64,000 nt of DNA. It comes from CBDFMR01 sp965249765 (lineage in GTDB: Bacteria; Bacteroidota; Bacteroidia; Chitinophagales; Saprospiraceae). Location: the NCBI GenBank assembly GCA_965249765.1, contig CBDFMR010000005.1:2418001-2482000 (forward strand), read 5' to 3'. This document shows, piece by piece, positions 1 to 8,228 of this stretch (position 1 is the stretch's first letter; each line of letters begins with the position of its first letter). The notes under the pieces are model-generated. The model searched no databases. It saw only the letters and a program-made list of their open reading frames with translations, and was not told the origin of the DNA. Made by a program: the position numbers and the translations under genes.

Positions 1-67
1 TGCTCATAGATGTACTTCACCTTACATGATACGAGAAAACAGATGCACAGTATGGTGACAACCCCTC

Positions 68-907
68 TCATATGATTCCTTTTGCTTCAGCTTCTTCGCT
101 TACACCGTGAAGTTGAACAGGTTTATGTCTTTTTCGCAATTTCATGTTGAGCATTTCGACAAGCAGTGCAAAGGCAATGGCAAAATAGAGATAGCCCTTA
201 GGTACGGCGCCTACCTCACTTCCAAATAGTGAAACATGAGCCAAGTGCGCTCCTTCGATGATCAACATAAATCCTATCAGTATGAGGAAGGCAAGTCCCA
301 GCATTTGAAGCGTCGGATGCTCATTGACAAATCGACCTACAGGGACAGCGAATAACATCATCAGCAGTACAGAAAGAACGACTGCGATGATCATAATAAC
401 AAGTGCACCTTCAATCCCATTGGTCATTCCTACTGCCGTAAGAATAGAGTCGAATGAAAAAACGATATTGATCAAGGTTATTTCAACAACCACTTTCTTC
501 AATGAACTCAGCTTTCCCCTCTTCCCTGTGCCATGAGTCTCACCCTCCAACTTTTCATGAATCTCGGTGACACTTTTGTAAAGCAAAAATATTCCACCAG
601 CTATAAGAATGAGGCTCTGTCCAGAAAAACCAGCATGGAGAAAGGAGTTATCTATTTTCAACCACGGCTGCTCCATGGCTATCAGCCAGGAAATACCGAA
701 TAGCAGGATGATCCGCAGCGCCATTGCCAAAACAAGACCAATGTTTGTGGCGAGTTTTTGCTTTTCTCTAGGGAGCTTGCCAGCAGCGATGGATATAAAT
801 ATAATGTTGTCCACCCCCAGTACGATCTCAAGAAAGGTCAGCGTAAGTAAACTTAACCAAACGCCACCCGAGGCAAAATCAGGCATCGTCATCATCAAAT
901 AACTCAT
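68..907 (-). CDS. TerC family integral membrane protein
   Basis: Polytopic inner-membrane protein of the TerC/Alx family, which is linked to metal ion (Mn, tellurite) handling. About seven hydrophobic helices are visible. The conserved acidic motifs GVDNIIF near the N-terminus and FSFDSILTAVGM in the middle are present; these Asp residues are the family hallmark. The frame stays open 34 codons further upstream, but that extension has no homology feel, so the ATG at 907 (MSYLMMTMPDF) is preferred and gives 279 residues, a normal family length. It stands alone: a decayed transposase lies upstream and the window edge downstream. The transported ion cannot be told from sequence. Confidence 0.9.
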   Translation of the reverse strand: MSYLMMTMPDFASGGVWLSLLTLTFLEIVLGVDNIIFISIAAGKLPREKQKLATNIGLVLAMALRIILLFGISWLIAMEQPWLKIDNSFLHAGFSGQSLILIAGGIFLLYKSVTEIHEKLEGETHGTGKRGKLSSLKKVVVEITLINIVFSFDSILTAVGMTNGIEGALVIMIIAVVLSVLLMMLFAVPVGRFVNEHPTLQMLGLAFLILIGFMLIIEGAHLAHVSLFGSEVGAVPKGYLYFAIAFALLVEMLNMKLRKRHKPVQLHGVSEEAEAKGII

Positions 908-1075
908 AAGATTGATTTGTGGGGTAAAATTAAAAAGTAATGAGTTAAAATGCCATGTCGCAAGACGAAGAGATTTCAATGCGCATAGACCTGTACTCAA
1001 TATTATCATTATCTGACAATGAATGATCGGGTGTAATTCAGTTTGTCGTATTAGGCCGCTATTTTACCTAGATAC

Positions 1076-1625
1076 TCATTTACCAAGATACTCAGCAATC
1101 AAATTCCAATGTCCACTTTTATTTAATACCCTCAAATTGATCATGTTTTGAAGGCCTTTTTTTGACCATCGCTGACCAGGCTGTTTAAGCCGTTTATGCA
1201 ATACATTCCTATGAGCTGATTCTATGGCTCCTGACCCAATTAAGTACCCCTTATTTGTGAATTCGGGATAGTCCATATAACTTTCATTTCGATCTAAGTA
1301 TGTATCCAGCTTTTGTTTCTGTTCGATTTGCGGTTTTGTTTTTATGACCAATTTTTCAACCCGTTCTCTTGCTTTTTTTATACCCTCTTCTTTCAGTATT
1401 TTTCCTGTCTTCTCCATCCAGTCTTTCTTCTCTTTGTTTCCTTTTATGCATAGCTTTACCAGCTTACCTATGTTCTCCATGCAGTGATAAAAATCCAATA
1501 TCATCTGTGCTTTGGGGTATTCTGATTCAATCCAGTTTTCAATCCACTTTGCTCCATCATTTACAAATATTTACCGTTCTTGTAGTGGCTCATATTGATC
1601 AATGATCGACTCTTGTACAGAATTA
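1076..1625 (-). pseudogene. Decayed ISKra4-like transposase, C-terminal part
   Basis: A 142-codon open frame (1076-1504) encodes the C-terminal part of a transposase with the motif YLIGSGAIESAHRNV followed by LKQPGQRWSKKGLQNMINLR, which I recognise as typical of ISKra4-family elements. The same frame continues upstream (VNDGAKWIENWIESEYPKAQ) to an in-frame TAA near 1574 and beyond it (VQESIIDQYEPLQER), so the gene carries a nonsense mutation as well as loss of its 5' part. No terminal inverted repeats were found. The family assignment rests on memory of motifs; that it is a dead transposase is clear. Confidence 0.75.
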
Positions 1626-1670
1626 GCAAACATTCGTATTTTTGCGACCGCTTGGAATCATAGATAGTAT

Positions 1671-1705
1671 GAGGGTATAGTTCAGTTGGTTTAGAGCATG
1701 ACTGA
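1671..1705 (+). pseudogene. tRNA-like 5' half (tRNA-Val related remnant)
   Basis: These bases match the acceptor strand and D-arm of the intact tRNA-Val 175 bases downstream in most of the first 27 positions (GGGTATAG-TTCAGTTGGTTTAGAGC). No matching anticodon, T-arm or 3' acceptor strand follows. Instead the sequence runs into the hairpin element at 1726. It is either a tRNA gene broken by that element or a partial duplication. Confidence 0.45.
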
Positions 1706-1725
1706 GTGGTCCCGAGTCCATGGAA

Positions 1726-1783
1726 TCAATCGTCCTAAATGGACGATTGAAGCGAAGGAACCGAAACATCAGTTTCGGGTGGG
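1726..1783 (+). repeat. Multi-hairpin palindromic element, copy 3
   Basis: Two perfect stem-loops in series: TCAATCGTCC (1726-1735) pairs with GGACGATTGA (1741-1750), and CCGAAAC (1761-1767) with GTTTCGG (1772-1778), followed directly by GTGGG. Counting the first stem as its 9-bp core, the spacer between stems is 11 bases and purine-rich (AAGCGAAGGAA). The same architecture, with different stem sequences, occurs twice inside the group II intron maturase at 18130-18198 and 18376-18444. A 5' portion is less clear in this copy. Confidence 0.6.
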
Positions 1784-1845
1784 AGGCAGCAAGCGCGATC
1801 TATAAGAGAATGGATGACGCAAGAAGGAATTAATATTGAAAGCAT

Positions 1846-1920
1846 GGGGGTATAGCTCAGTTGGTTTAGAGCGCTTGCTTGACAGGCAAGAGGTCGGCAG
1901 TTCGAGTCTGCCTACTCTCA
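1846..1920 (+). tRNA. tRNA-Val (GAC)
   Basis: Complete 75-base cloverleaf: acceptor GGGGGTA pairs with TACTCTC (one G-U at each of two positions), D-arm GCTC/GAGC, anticodon stem CTTGC/GCAAG with loop TTGACAG giving anticodon GAC, T-arm GGCAG-TTCGAGT-CTGCC, discriminator A. CCA is not encoded. It lies 41 bases upstream of tRNA-Pro and is probably co-transcribed with it. Confidence 0.93.
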
Positions 1921-1961
1921 CGATATAGTCTCCTGATACAGATCGGGACTCACTTAATATT

Positions 1962-2035
1962 CGGGATGTGGCGCAGTCCGGTAGCGCACACGGCTGGGGG
2001 CCGTGTGGTCGCAGGTTCAAATCCTGTCATCCCGA
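1962..2035 (+). tRNA. tRNA-Pro (GGG)
   Basis: Complete 74-base cloverleaf: acceptor CGGGATG pairs perfectly with CATCCCG, anticodon stem CACGG/CCGTG with loop CTGGGGG giving anticodon GGG, T-loop TTCAAAT, discriminator A. It follows tRNA-Val on the same strand. Confidence 0.95.
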
Positions 2036-2040
2036 CAAGC

Positions 2041-2146
2041 ACGTTCAATGAAAATTCGAAGGATGGATTTTGCGAATAATGAAGTGGAGAGCAGGCTCTC
2101 CAAAGTCTTTTTCGAAAATCCAGCATAAAGTGCTTTCATTGAACGT
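2041..2146. repeat. 106-bp nested imperfect palindrome after the tRNAs
   Basis: Outer arms ACGTTCAATGAAA (2041-2053) and TTTCATTGAACGT (2134-2146) are perfect 13-bp inverted repeats. Inside them GGATTTTGCGAA (2065-2076) pairs with TTCGAAAATCC (2111-2121), and at the centre GGAGAGC (2086-2092) pairs with GCTCTCC (2095-2101). It lies just downstream of tRNA-Pro, so it could act as an extended terminator or be a miniature mobile element. No coding content. Confidence 0.6.
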
Positions 2147-2351
2147 ATTTCCAGAGCGGATGTATTAGGATTCAGAGTATCTAAATCCGTCCTTTTACTT
2201 TCGTAAATCAAATTTCAATCACGAGCATTGTCATGATTTTTGGTCAAGAATCTCGCCAATGAAATTTTGTTCTAGCCTTCACCCCGATCTGAAAATAAGG
2301 GTGAAAGATAATTGACTAAACAATTAAATATTTCTCTACTCCTACTTCGTT

Positions 2352-2500
2352 TTATTTGGTAGTAGGTTTTTCTTTACGCAAAATTTTCTCCAGTTTACGC
2401 CCTCTAGCTAATTGTCTTGGTTTAGAACCTGAATACATGGTTCTTATGTATTGATGGTTTCCTTTAACGACTTGCCAAACTATAAAATCAGCAAAATGTC
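2352..2500 (-). pseudogene. Possible transposase C-terminal remnant
   Basis: The minus-strand frame from 2500 to a stop at 2352 encodes about 49 residues (beginning HFADFIVWQVVKGN, ending with a basic tail rich in Arg and Lys) that resemble the C-terminus of a DDE transposase. An in-frame TAA lies directly upstream, so only a stub is left. Family not recognised; the call rests on composition and on the many IS remnants nearby. Confidence 0.3.
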
Positions 2501-2968
2501 TTTATTACTTTAGGGTACCTCTATATACCCATTCACTAGTTGAACAAAATCCCAATGAGATTTCTAAATAATTTTTTTGACTTCATACTTCGTTAAATTT
2601 CAGTCGAATAGCAAAGGCTATTTTACAACCCCGCTGATCTTTTCAAGCTTCTTCTCTATGTGTGATGAAGAACAAAAAAACATGACGGTAGAAATGAATA
2701 AAAGACAGAAAATCAAAGGATTAAATCCCTCCCACACTGTGGCAGAGGTGGTTTTGCATACCCGCAAAGCAATCCCACACCACCACAGCCACAGTTCTGC
2801 AAACCCTACCGTGATGTTTCAAGAAATACAAAGTAGCTACTTGTATGGGAAATTCCATCCCTTCCCTCTTGAACTCATACGTAGGATTTCAAGAAAACAA
2901 CATGGACGAACGAACCCCAGACTCGAGACGGATTGGGGTATAGAGAATTTATTCATAAATAATTTAAA
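2501..2968. other. Region without a supportable gene upstream of the peptide operon
   Basis: A 136-codon frame (2577-2987, plus) runs through here and overlaps the start of the precursor gene, but it shows no recognisable domain, has an odd composition (His/Pro/Ser-rich middle) and no convincing start. It may be an eroded gene. No TTG/TAnnTTTG promoter pair was found directly in front of the operon. Confidence 0.4.
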
Positions 2969-3169
2969 ATGGAAAATTCAAAGTTGAGCCTTGATGCATT
3001 TAAGGCTAAAGCTGAAACAGTAGATCAAACAAAACTTCTTGAGTCGGTTCAAGGTGGTGGATGGTCTGACTGTCATGGAATTTCTGGTAGCCTTGGAAAA
3101 GCAGCTAGCGCTGTTGAAGATTGGATGCTAGATACTGGTGACCCATTTAACAATTTGGGAGCCCATTAA
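2969..3169 (+). CDS. Double-glycine leader peptide (bacteriocin/RiPP-like precursor)
   Basis: 66-residue secreted-peptide precursor. Residues 1-31 form a typical Bacteroidota leader: MENSKLSLDAFKAKAETV, then LLESVQGGG. The Gly-Gly(-Gly) is the expected cleavage site of a C39 peptidase. The core of roughly 35 residues, rich in Gly, Ser and Ala, contains a single Cys (WSDCHG) and ends GAH. The next genes encode a CPBP protease, a TPR protein, a C39-domain ABC exporter and an HlyD protein, which is the expected export context. No LanM, LanB or radical SAM enzyme is present, so the peptide may be unmodified, or modified by enzymes encoded elsewhere. Whether it is a bacteriocin or a signal cannot be told. 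Confidence 0.8.
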   Translation: MENSKLSLDAFKAKAETVDQTKLLESVQGGGWSDCHGISGSLGKAASAVEDWMLDTGDPFNNLGAH

Positions 3170-3220
3170 AAATTGGGAGAGTGCTTTAACAAAGGCTCTC
3201 TCCTTTAATAATATTACAAG

Positions 3221-3901
3221 ATGATAGCTAAACTATTTAAATTTTTATACAAACCTACCTTAAGTACTAAGAAAGTAAGCTTTAATAAACTACTTAAAAT
3301 TGGAATCACTTTGTTTTTATTTAAAGTACTGCTATTCATTGTTATATTATTCTTATTTGTTTTACTTTTTGGTGAAAATGAGCTTCCCAAATCATTGCAC
3401 TTAATTAATCAAATTGGGACGGCTGGCACTATTTATTACATCATCTTTACACCAATTATAGAAGAATGTAGTTTTAGACTTTGGTTAAAACCTAATAAAA
3501 CTACAGTTTCAATTGCTTTTTCCACAAGCACCTTTTTACTTCTTAGAATAATAACAAATAGAATGGAATTAGATCTAAATCTGCTCTCCATTCTGATGAT
3601 TTCTATTATCCTTTTTGTTCTCATTTATTTATATGCCTATAATACAATAAGGAAACTATTTAATTCTTACAGACCCTCTACTAGAACTTTGGTTTACTCT
3701 AGTATATCATTATTTGCCTTATATCATTTAAATGCCTACGAAATTGATGATTTATTTTCGGCTTCGAGCTTGCTTGTAATTATCATGTTTGGATTAAGTG
3801 CTAGTATACTGTCATTTCTAAGAATGCAATATGGTTTTTATGCATGTATAGCAATTCACATAGCAAATAATGTCCTAGCAATTGTTAAATATTTGTTTTA
3901 A
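3221..3901 (+). CDS. CPBP family intramembrane metalloprotease
   Basis: 226-residue membrane protein with about six to eight hydrophobic segments. All three motifs of the CPBP (CAAX protease/bacteriocin-processing, Abi) family are visible: EECSFR near residue 81, the His of FALYHLN near 168, and HIANN near 213. Family members cleave prenylated proteins or act in bacteriocin maturation and self-immunity. Its place between a double-glycine precursor (52 bases upstream) and the export genes suggests immunity or peptide processing. The AT-rich, Ile/Leu/Phe-rich coding sequence matches its operon and contrasts with the less AT-rich chromosomal genes further right, hinting at horizontal origin. Confidence 0.85.
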   Translation: MIAKLFKFLYKPTLSTKKVSFNKLLKIGITLFLFKVLLFIVILFLFVLLFGENELPKSLHLINQIGTAGTIYYIIFTPIIEECSFRLWLKPNKTTVSIAFSTSTFLLLRIITNRMELDLNLLSILMISIILFVLIYLYAYNTIRKLFNSYRPSTRTLVYSSISLFALYHLNAYEIDDLFSASSLLVIIMFGLSASILSFLRMQYGFYACIAIHIANNVLAIVKYLF

Positions 3902-3914
3902 AAATTAAATACCA

Positions 3915-4378
3915 ATGAATTTTATAGATAAATTATTAAGTGAACAGTCAACAAATTTAGAAGAAACAGTAAAACTGGTTTTGTACAAAATAAATCCATC
4001 TGTATTCGATGAGTTCCCATTTGAAGACAGTCACTTCTATAAAGAACCGTATTTGTTTTCGTTAATAAATAGATATAAATCAGATGATGAGTTCAACCTA
4101 TATTGTAAAATTCAGGAAGTTTTTTGGGCATACAACCAGAATAAAAGCAGCTTAACTCTTAAAACAGATGTATATGGCAACTTATATATGCCATTAATTG
4201 GCTGGTTCAATTCAAAAACTCCTAAGGAAAAATTTGAGTTACAAGGTCAAGTAGATGATTTTGAATATTCCAAAAATGTTATTCATGAGCCAAGGACTTT
4301 CATTTGCGATGGCGATATCGAAGTTTACAAATCTATAAACCAAGAGCTTTCAGATAAATATTATGATGAATTTGGGAA
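3915..4378 (+). pseudogene. TPR protein of the peptide operon, 5' fragment
   Basis: About 155 codons of an acidic, Tyr/Phe-rich protein remain before an IS5-group element cuts it at 4379. The frame happens to run on into the transposase, producing a chimeric reading frame. No domain is recognised in this N-terminal part. The 3' part of the gene resumes at 5498 after the IS. The flanks of the IS do not show a target duplication and the two halves do not rejoin in frame, so some sequence between them has been lost. Confidence 0.65.
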
Positions 4379-5497
4379 GGCTTTGTTGCATGAATGGATG
4401 ATAAAAGAGAAGGAGATAGTATCTTTGAGAGACCAACCTTACAAAGCAAGCCACATGACAAAGCAACAAACTAAGGTTGGGGGAAAGCAAAAAAAGCAGA
4501 AGAAAAACAAGTATAAGATCACAAATTGGAGAGAATACAATAGGAGTCTTGTAAAACGAGGAGACATAACAATATGGTTTGATGAGGCCTTATTAGGCTG
4601 CTGGTATTACCAAGGTCCTAATCAAAAAGGAGCCCAGTATAAATATTCTGGGCAATGCATGAGGAGCTTGCTACAGCTCAAGGTAGTATTTGGGTTGAAG
4701 TACCGACAATTAGAGGGTTTTGCCAGTTCATTGTTAGGCATGATGGGGATAGAATTGAGCGTTCCGAGCTATTGTCAAATAAGCCGTAGGGCAAAACAAG
4801 TGGAAGTAAAAATGGATGTTCCCAAAACAAAGGGCCCCATGTTTATAGTATTTGATTCAACGGGACTCAAGGTATATGGAGAAGGGGAATGGAAGGTACG
4901 TAAACATGGGTATAATAAGCGCAGGACGTGGCGTAAGCTACATTTGGGAGTAGATGAAAAGACCGGATATATACATGCACAGGTACTGACAAAAAACAGC
5001 AAAGGAGATGGAGATGCTCAGCAGGTTCCACAATTATTGGATCAGGTAAAAAGTCCTATAGACCGCTTTGGAGCAGATGGAGCCTATGACACATATGAGA
5101 TATGGGAAATGCTCAAGGAAAAACAGATAGAGGGGGTAATACCTCCACAAGAAAATGCCATCTACTGGGTAGATGAAAATGACGAGTTACTGGATCTTGA
5201 TCGCAACGAGATCATAAAGGAAATAGAAAAAAAAGGCCGAAAGAAATGGAAGGAGCAAAGTGGATACCACAGACGGAGTTTATCAGAAACAGCAATGTTT
5301 CGATTCAAGACAATATTTGGCCCACAGCTATACTCCCGTCGGTTCGAAACCCAGCAAAGTGAAGTTGCAATAAAAGTAGCATGCTTAAATATAATGACAG
5401 GCCTTGGTATGCCTGTTTGTAAAAAGGTGGCTTAAACCTATAGCTATTAAGCCATAGCTATGCTTTTTTTTTGATGACTTATTCATGCAACAAAGCC
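4379..5497 (+). mobile_element. IS5-family (IS903-group) element, copy A
   Basis: 1119-bp element bounded by inverted repeats: GGCTTTGTTGCATGAAT at the left end and its exact complement at the right end. It carries one transposase gene. Copy B at 10778-11893 shares the ends and nearly all the coding sequence, with scattered substitutions. Flanks here (ATTTGGGAA left, ATAGAGATT right) do not match, so the 9-bp duplication expected of the group is absent. It interrupts the TPR gene. The right end supplies ATG CAA CAA AGC in frame with the downstream gene half. Confidence 0.88.
4398..5435 (+). CDS. IS5-family (IS903-group) transposase, copy A
   Basis: 345-residue DDE transposase from the ATG at 4398; a later ATG (MTKQQTK) is also possible. 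Recognisable blocks include YNRSLVKRGDITIWFDE, LRSLLQLK-like helices, LSVPSYCQISRRAK, FDSTGLKVYGEGEWKVRKHG (first catalytic Asp), GADGAYDT (second Asp) and the C-terminal YHRRSLSETAMFRFK (catalytic Glu in SLSE). Length and motifs are normal for the IS903 group, so the protein looks intact. It is almost identical to the copy B transposase. Confidence 0.88.
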   Translation: MIKEKEIVSLRDQPYKASHMTKQQTKVGGKQKKQKKNKYKITNWREYNRSLVKRGDITIWFDEALLGCWYYQGPNQKGAQYKYSGQCMRSLLQLKVVFGLKYRQLEGFASSLLGMMGIELSVPSYCQISRRAKQVEVKMDVPKTKGPMFIVFDSTGLKVYGEGEWKVRKHGYNKRRTWRKLHLGVDEKTGYIHAQVLTKNSKGDGDAQQVPQLLDQVKSPIDRFGADGAYDTYEIWEMLKEKQIEGVIPPQENAIYWVDENDELLDLDRNEIIKEIEKKGRKKWKEQSGYHRRSLSETAMFRFKTIFGPQLYSRRFETQQSEVAIKVACLNIMTGLGMPVCKKVA

Positions 5498-5997
5498 ATA
5501 GAGATTATCAAAGAGCATTGTCAGAATTAATGAAATATAATGCCTTAACTCCAAACTTTACTGATTACGTAGGGGATGATAATATTTTATATGCAATAGG
5601 TCTCTGCTATAAAGGACTTGGGGATTACAAAAACGCCTTACATTTTTTTGACTCAGCCATTGAAGATGAAATTTCTACCCATTCAGAATCATGGGTATCA
5701 CACCATATGTATTTTCAAAAAGCTAGGACCTTACATCTTATGGGATTTTATGACCAAGCTATTGAATTTTATAATAAGACATTAGACTCATGGGATGGTG
5801 CATCTGAAGCCATTTTTTATAAAGGAATAGCGTACAAAGCTAAAGGTGGTATAGATCAAGCTTGTAAAGAATTTAATGTTTCATCAGAAATGATTAAAAA
5901 GGGAATGAAATCTTCAGATCCATATGTAGCATTGTTTGATGAAGTTTTTCTGTCTCAAATAAGTGATACTATAAAACACTACTGTCCGTATGAGTAG
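5498..5997 (+). pseudogene. TPR protein of the peptide operon, 3' fragment
   Basis: About 165 codons with clear tetratricopeptide-type helices: YAIGLCYKGLGDYKNALHFFDSAI, then MYFQKARTLHLMGFYDQAIEFYNKTL and AIFYKGIAYKAKGGIDQACKEF. An ATG inside the IS right end (5485) gives a readable 170-residue product, so a truncated protein could be made. The stop codon overlaps the start of the exporter gene (5990) by eight bases, a sign of translational coupling in the original operon. TPR proteins accompany many Bacteroidota peptide export operons; role unknown. Confidence 0.75.
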
Positions 5998-6481
5998 GAA
6001 TAAGAAATATCCATTCTATAAGCAGCTGGACCAAATGGATTGTGGTCCTACTTGTTTGAAAATGATTGCTAAATATTATGGAAAATCAATAGACCTTAAT
6101 TTCCTTAGGCAAAATTATTCAATAAATAGGACTGGTGTAACTTTAGGGGGACTTGCAGAGGCTGCCGAATCTATTGGTTTAAAATCTTATGGAGCAAGAA
6201 TTAATATAGATACTCTAAAGAACGAAGTTCCTTTACCTTGTATCGTAAATTGGAGGCAAAGACATTACATTGTCATCTATCAAATAAACAAAGGGATTTA
6301 TACTGTAGCCGATCCTGCATACGGCATAATCAAATATATTGAATCGGAATTTTTATCAGGTTGGATACCTAGTAAAAACATTAAATCAGAAGATGAAGGA
6401 ATAGTTCTGTTATTAGAACCCTCAGTAAATTTTTTAACTCCAACCCTTGACTTTGACACTTGTATGAGAGAAATCGTCTGA
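5990..6481 (+). CDS. C39 peptidase domain of a split peptide exporter
   Basis: 163 residues: about 152 from the exporter gene plus an 11-residue tail read from the IS1634-family element end. The peptidase domain is complete, with catalytic Cys in QMDCGPTCL (about residue 18), His in WRQRHYIVIY and Asp in VADPAYG. C39 peptidases remove leaders after Gly-Gly, matching the precursor at 2969. Normally this domain is fused to the ABC exporter (PCAT); here the IS separates it from the transporter that resumes at 8229. Because the IS duplicated 375 bp, the domain is not truncated, and a stand-alone peptidase could still be produced. Confidence 0.8.
   Translation: MSRNKKYPFYKQLDQMDCGPTCLKMIAKYYGKSIDLNFLRQNYSINRTGVTLGGLAEAAESIGLKSYGARINIDTLKNEVPLPCIVNWRQRHYIVIYQINKGIYTVADPAYGIIKYIESEFLSGWIPSKNIKSEDEGIVLLLEPSVNFLTPTLDFDTCMREIV
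6071..6445 (+). repeat. 375-bp direct repeat, left copy, flanking IS1634-family element
   Basis: Bases 6071-6445 recur at 8271-8645, apparently without change, exactly 2200 bp apart and abutting both ends of the IS. They encode most of the C39 domain, so the duplication is of target sequence. IS1634 of Mycoplasma is the known precedent for long, variable-length target duplications. Confidence 0.93.
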
Positions 6482-6512
6482 AACCCTTGCAGGGTAAGGG
6501 TTTAGTTTTTTT
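6481..6512 (+). terminator. Terminator-like hairpin inside the left end of IS copy A
   Basis: AAACCCTT (6481-6488) pairs with AAGGGTTT (6496-6503) and is followed by AG and seven T. It stands between the left IR and the transposase start, pointing inward, so it would stop transcription entering from the interrupted host operon. Confidence 0.75.
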
Positions 6513-6578
6513 ATAGTGTAAATTGTATTGCGAAGACAGTTTGTTTTTCTAAGAAATTATTAATATAATGTAGTTATT

Positions 6579-8189
6579 ATGGCTACAATTCGTATTGATA
6601 AAAAGAAGTCCGGACACTATATGAGTCTGATTCATTCCTATCGCGATGAAAACGGCGTTGCGCGAATGAAAACCCTAGCCAATTTGGGCAAGGCAGAGGA
6701 CTATAACCCTGAGACACTTAAGAAAATGGGATCCAGGCTGTACGCTCTAGGGGGTGGCAATCCCTTAGACTTGATGGGTACTGAGGTGGAGGAAGTGGGC
6801 AGGTTCAATTTTGGTTATGTGCAATTAGTTGACAGCGTGCTGCACACATTTAAGCTGGACCAGGTCTTTGCCAGAATAAAAAGAAAGCACCACCTGACCT
6901 TTGATTTATACGAAGCGGTGTTGCTGATGTTGGTCGAGCGCTTTAATGTTCCCAACAGTAAACTGGCTAATTATCACAATCAGGCTGAATATTACTCGGT
7001 ACAAGACATAAAACTCCATTGGTTGTACCGTGCCTTGGATAAGCTGGACCAATATAGCCACGCCATACAGCAAAGTATATATATGACCGGTCGCAATTTA
7101 TTCAATCAAAAATTAGATATTGTTTTTTATGATGTAACGACTTTTTATTTTGATAGTGATGTAGAACAAGAAAACACATTAAGAAAAAAGGGATACTCCA
7201 AGGATGGTAAAATAGGAAAGACTCAAGTGGTATTAGGAATGCTCATGGATCGTAACAAGCAACCGGTGGCCTATCATATATTCGAGGGAAACACTGCCGA
7301 AGTCAAGACGATAAGTAAAATACTGGAACAGGTAAAAAAGCAATATAGTATCGACAAGGTCATCGTAGTAGCTGACCGAGCCATGTTATCAGAACAAAAC
7401 ATTGACCTGATCAGTGGGCAAATGGACTTTCCATTCATATTTGGTGAAAAGCTAAAAATGATGAAAACGCCCGCCAAAGAAGCATTGGTAGATAAGAGCC
7501 GCTATAACAATGAATGGGTGTATCAAAAAGATGGAAAACCAATAAAGCTAAAATACACTACACTAATGTACCAGGGACGGAAAGTGATCTGCACCTACAG
7601 TGAAAAAAGGGCACGCAAAGACCGTCATGAAAGAGAAAAACGCCTAATAAAGGCACAGTACTTCATGGACAACCCTTCCCAGTTAAAAAAGAAAGCCTCT
7701 TACCATTACTTGAACAAAACGGGCAAGGACAGCTACCAGCTCAACGAAAAAAAGATCAAGCAGGACCAAATGTACGATGGCTTTTTAGCCATCAGTACCA
7801 ATGTAGACAACTTGAGTGTTGTGCAAATATTAGATCAATACCGTCACTTGTTTTTAATCGAACAAGGCTTTAGAACCATGAAAAGCATCTTGGAAGTCAG
7901 ACCAATGTTTCATTGGACAGACAAAAGAATCCGCGGCCACATTGCTATGTGCTTTATGGCCTTGGCACTATTAAGACATGTCGAGATCAGACTTGAGAAA
8001 AACAAAACACCGCTCTCAGAGCTTACCATTCTAAAAACACTCGACAGGATGCAGTCTAGCAAGATTACCCAAGATGGAAAGGACTTTTACCTACGCAGTG
8101 CTATGGATTCAAACCAACAAGTACTGATAGATAAATTCAAATTGAAAAAAATCAAACCCCTCAATTACAACAGCCTGACAATCAGATAG
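6579..8189 (+). CDS. IS1634-family transposase, copy A
   Basis: 536-residue DDE transposase of the IS4 superfamily, IS1634 family. Visible blocks: FYDVTTFYFDSDVE (first Asp), LRKKGYSKDGK, QVVLGMLMDRNKQPVAYHIFEGN, VIVVADRAMLS (second Asp), then after a long insertion domain YRHLFLIEQGFRTMKSILEVRP (Glu) and RIRGHIAMCFMALALL. Length is typical and the frame is intact. The product is identical to the copy B transposase as far as can be read, suggesting recent movement. The start ATG follows an AT-rich leader after the internal terminator. Confidence 0.93.
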   Translation: MATIRIDKKKSGHYMSLIHSYRDENGVARMKTLANLGKAEDYNPETLKKMGSRLYALGGGNPLDLMGTEVEEVGRFNFGYVQLVDSVLHTFKLDQVFARIKRKHHLTFDLYEAVLLMLVERFNVPNSKLANYHNQAEYYSVQDIKLHWLYRALDKLDQYSHAIQQSIYMTGRNLFNQKLDIVFYDVTTFYFDSDVEQENTLRKKGYSKDGKIGKTQVVLGMLMDRNKQPVAYHIFEGNTAEVKTISKILEQVKKQYSIDKVIVVADRAMLSEQNIDLISGQMDFPFIFGEKLKMMKTPAKEALVDKSRYNNEWVYQKDGKPIKLKYTTLMYQGRKVICTYSEKRARKDRHEREKRLIKAQYFMDNPSQLKKKASYHYLNKTGKDSYQLNEKKIKQDQMYDGFLAISTNVDNLSVVQILDQYRHLFLIEQGFRTMKSILEVRPMFHWTDKRIRGHIAMCFMALALLRHVEIRLEKNKTPLSELTILKTLDRMQSSKITQDGKDFYLRSAMDSNQQVLIDKFKLKKIKPLNYNSLTIR

Positions 8190-8228
8190 TTATAGACAAC
8201 GTATTGCGAAAACGAAAAACTTAACTGC

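Noticed and set aside
2577..2987. 136-codon open frame upstream of the precursor peptide
   Set aside because: No recognisable domain, odd composition, poor start context, and it overlaps the well-supported precursor gene.
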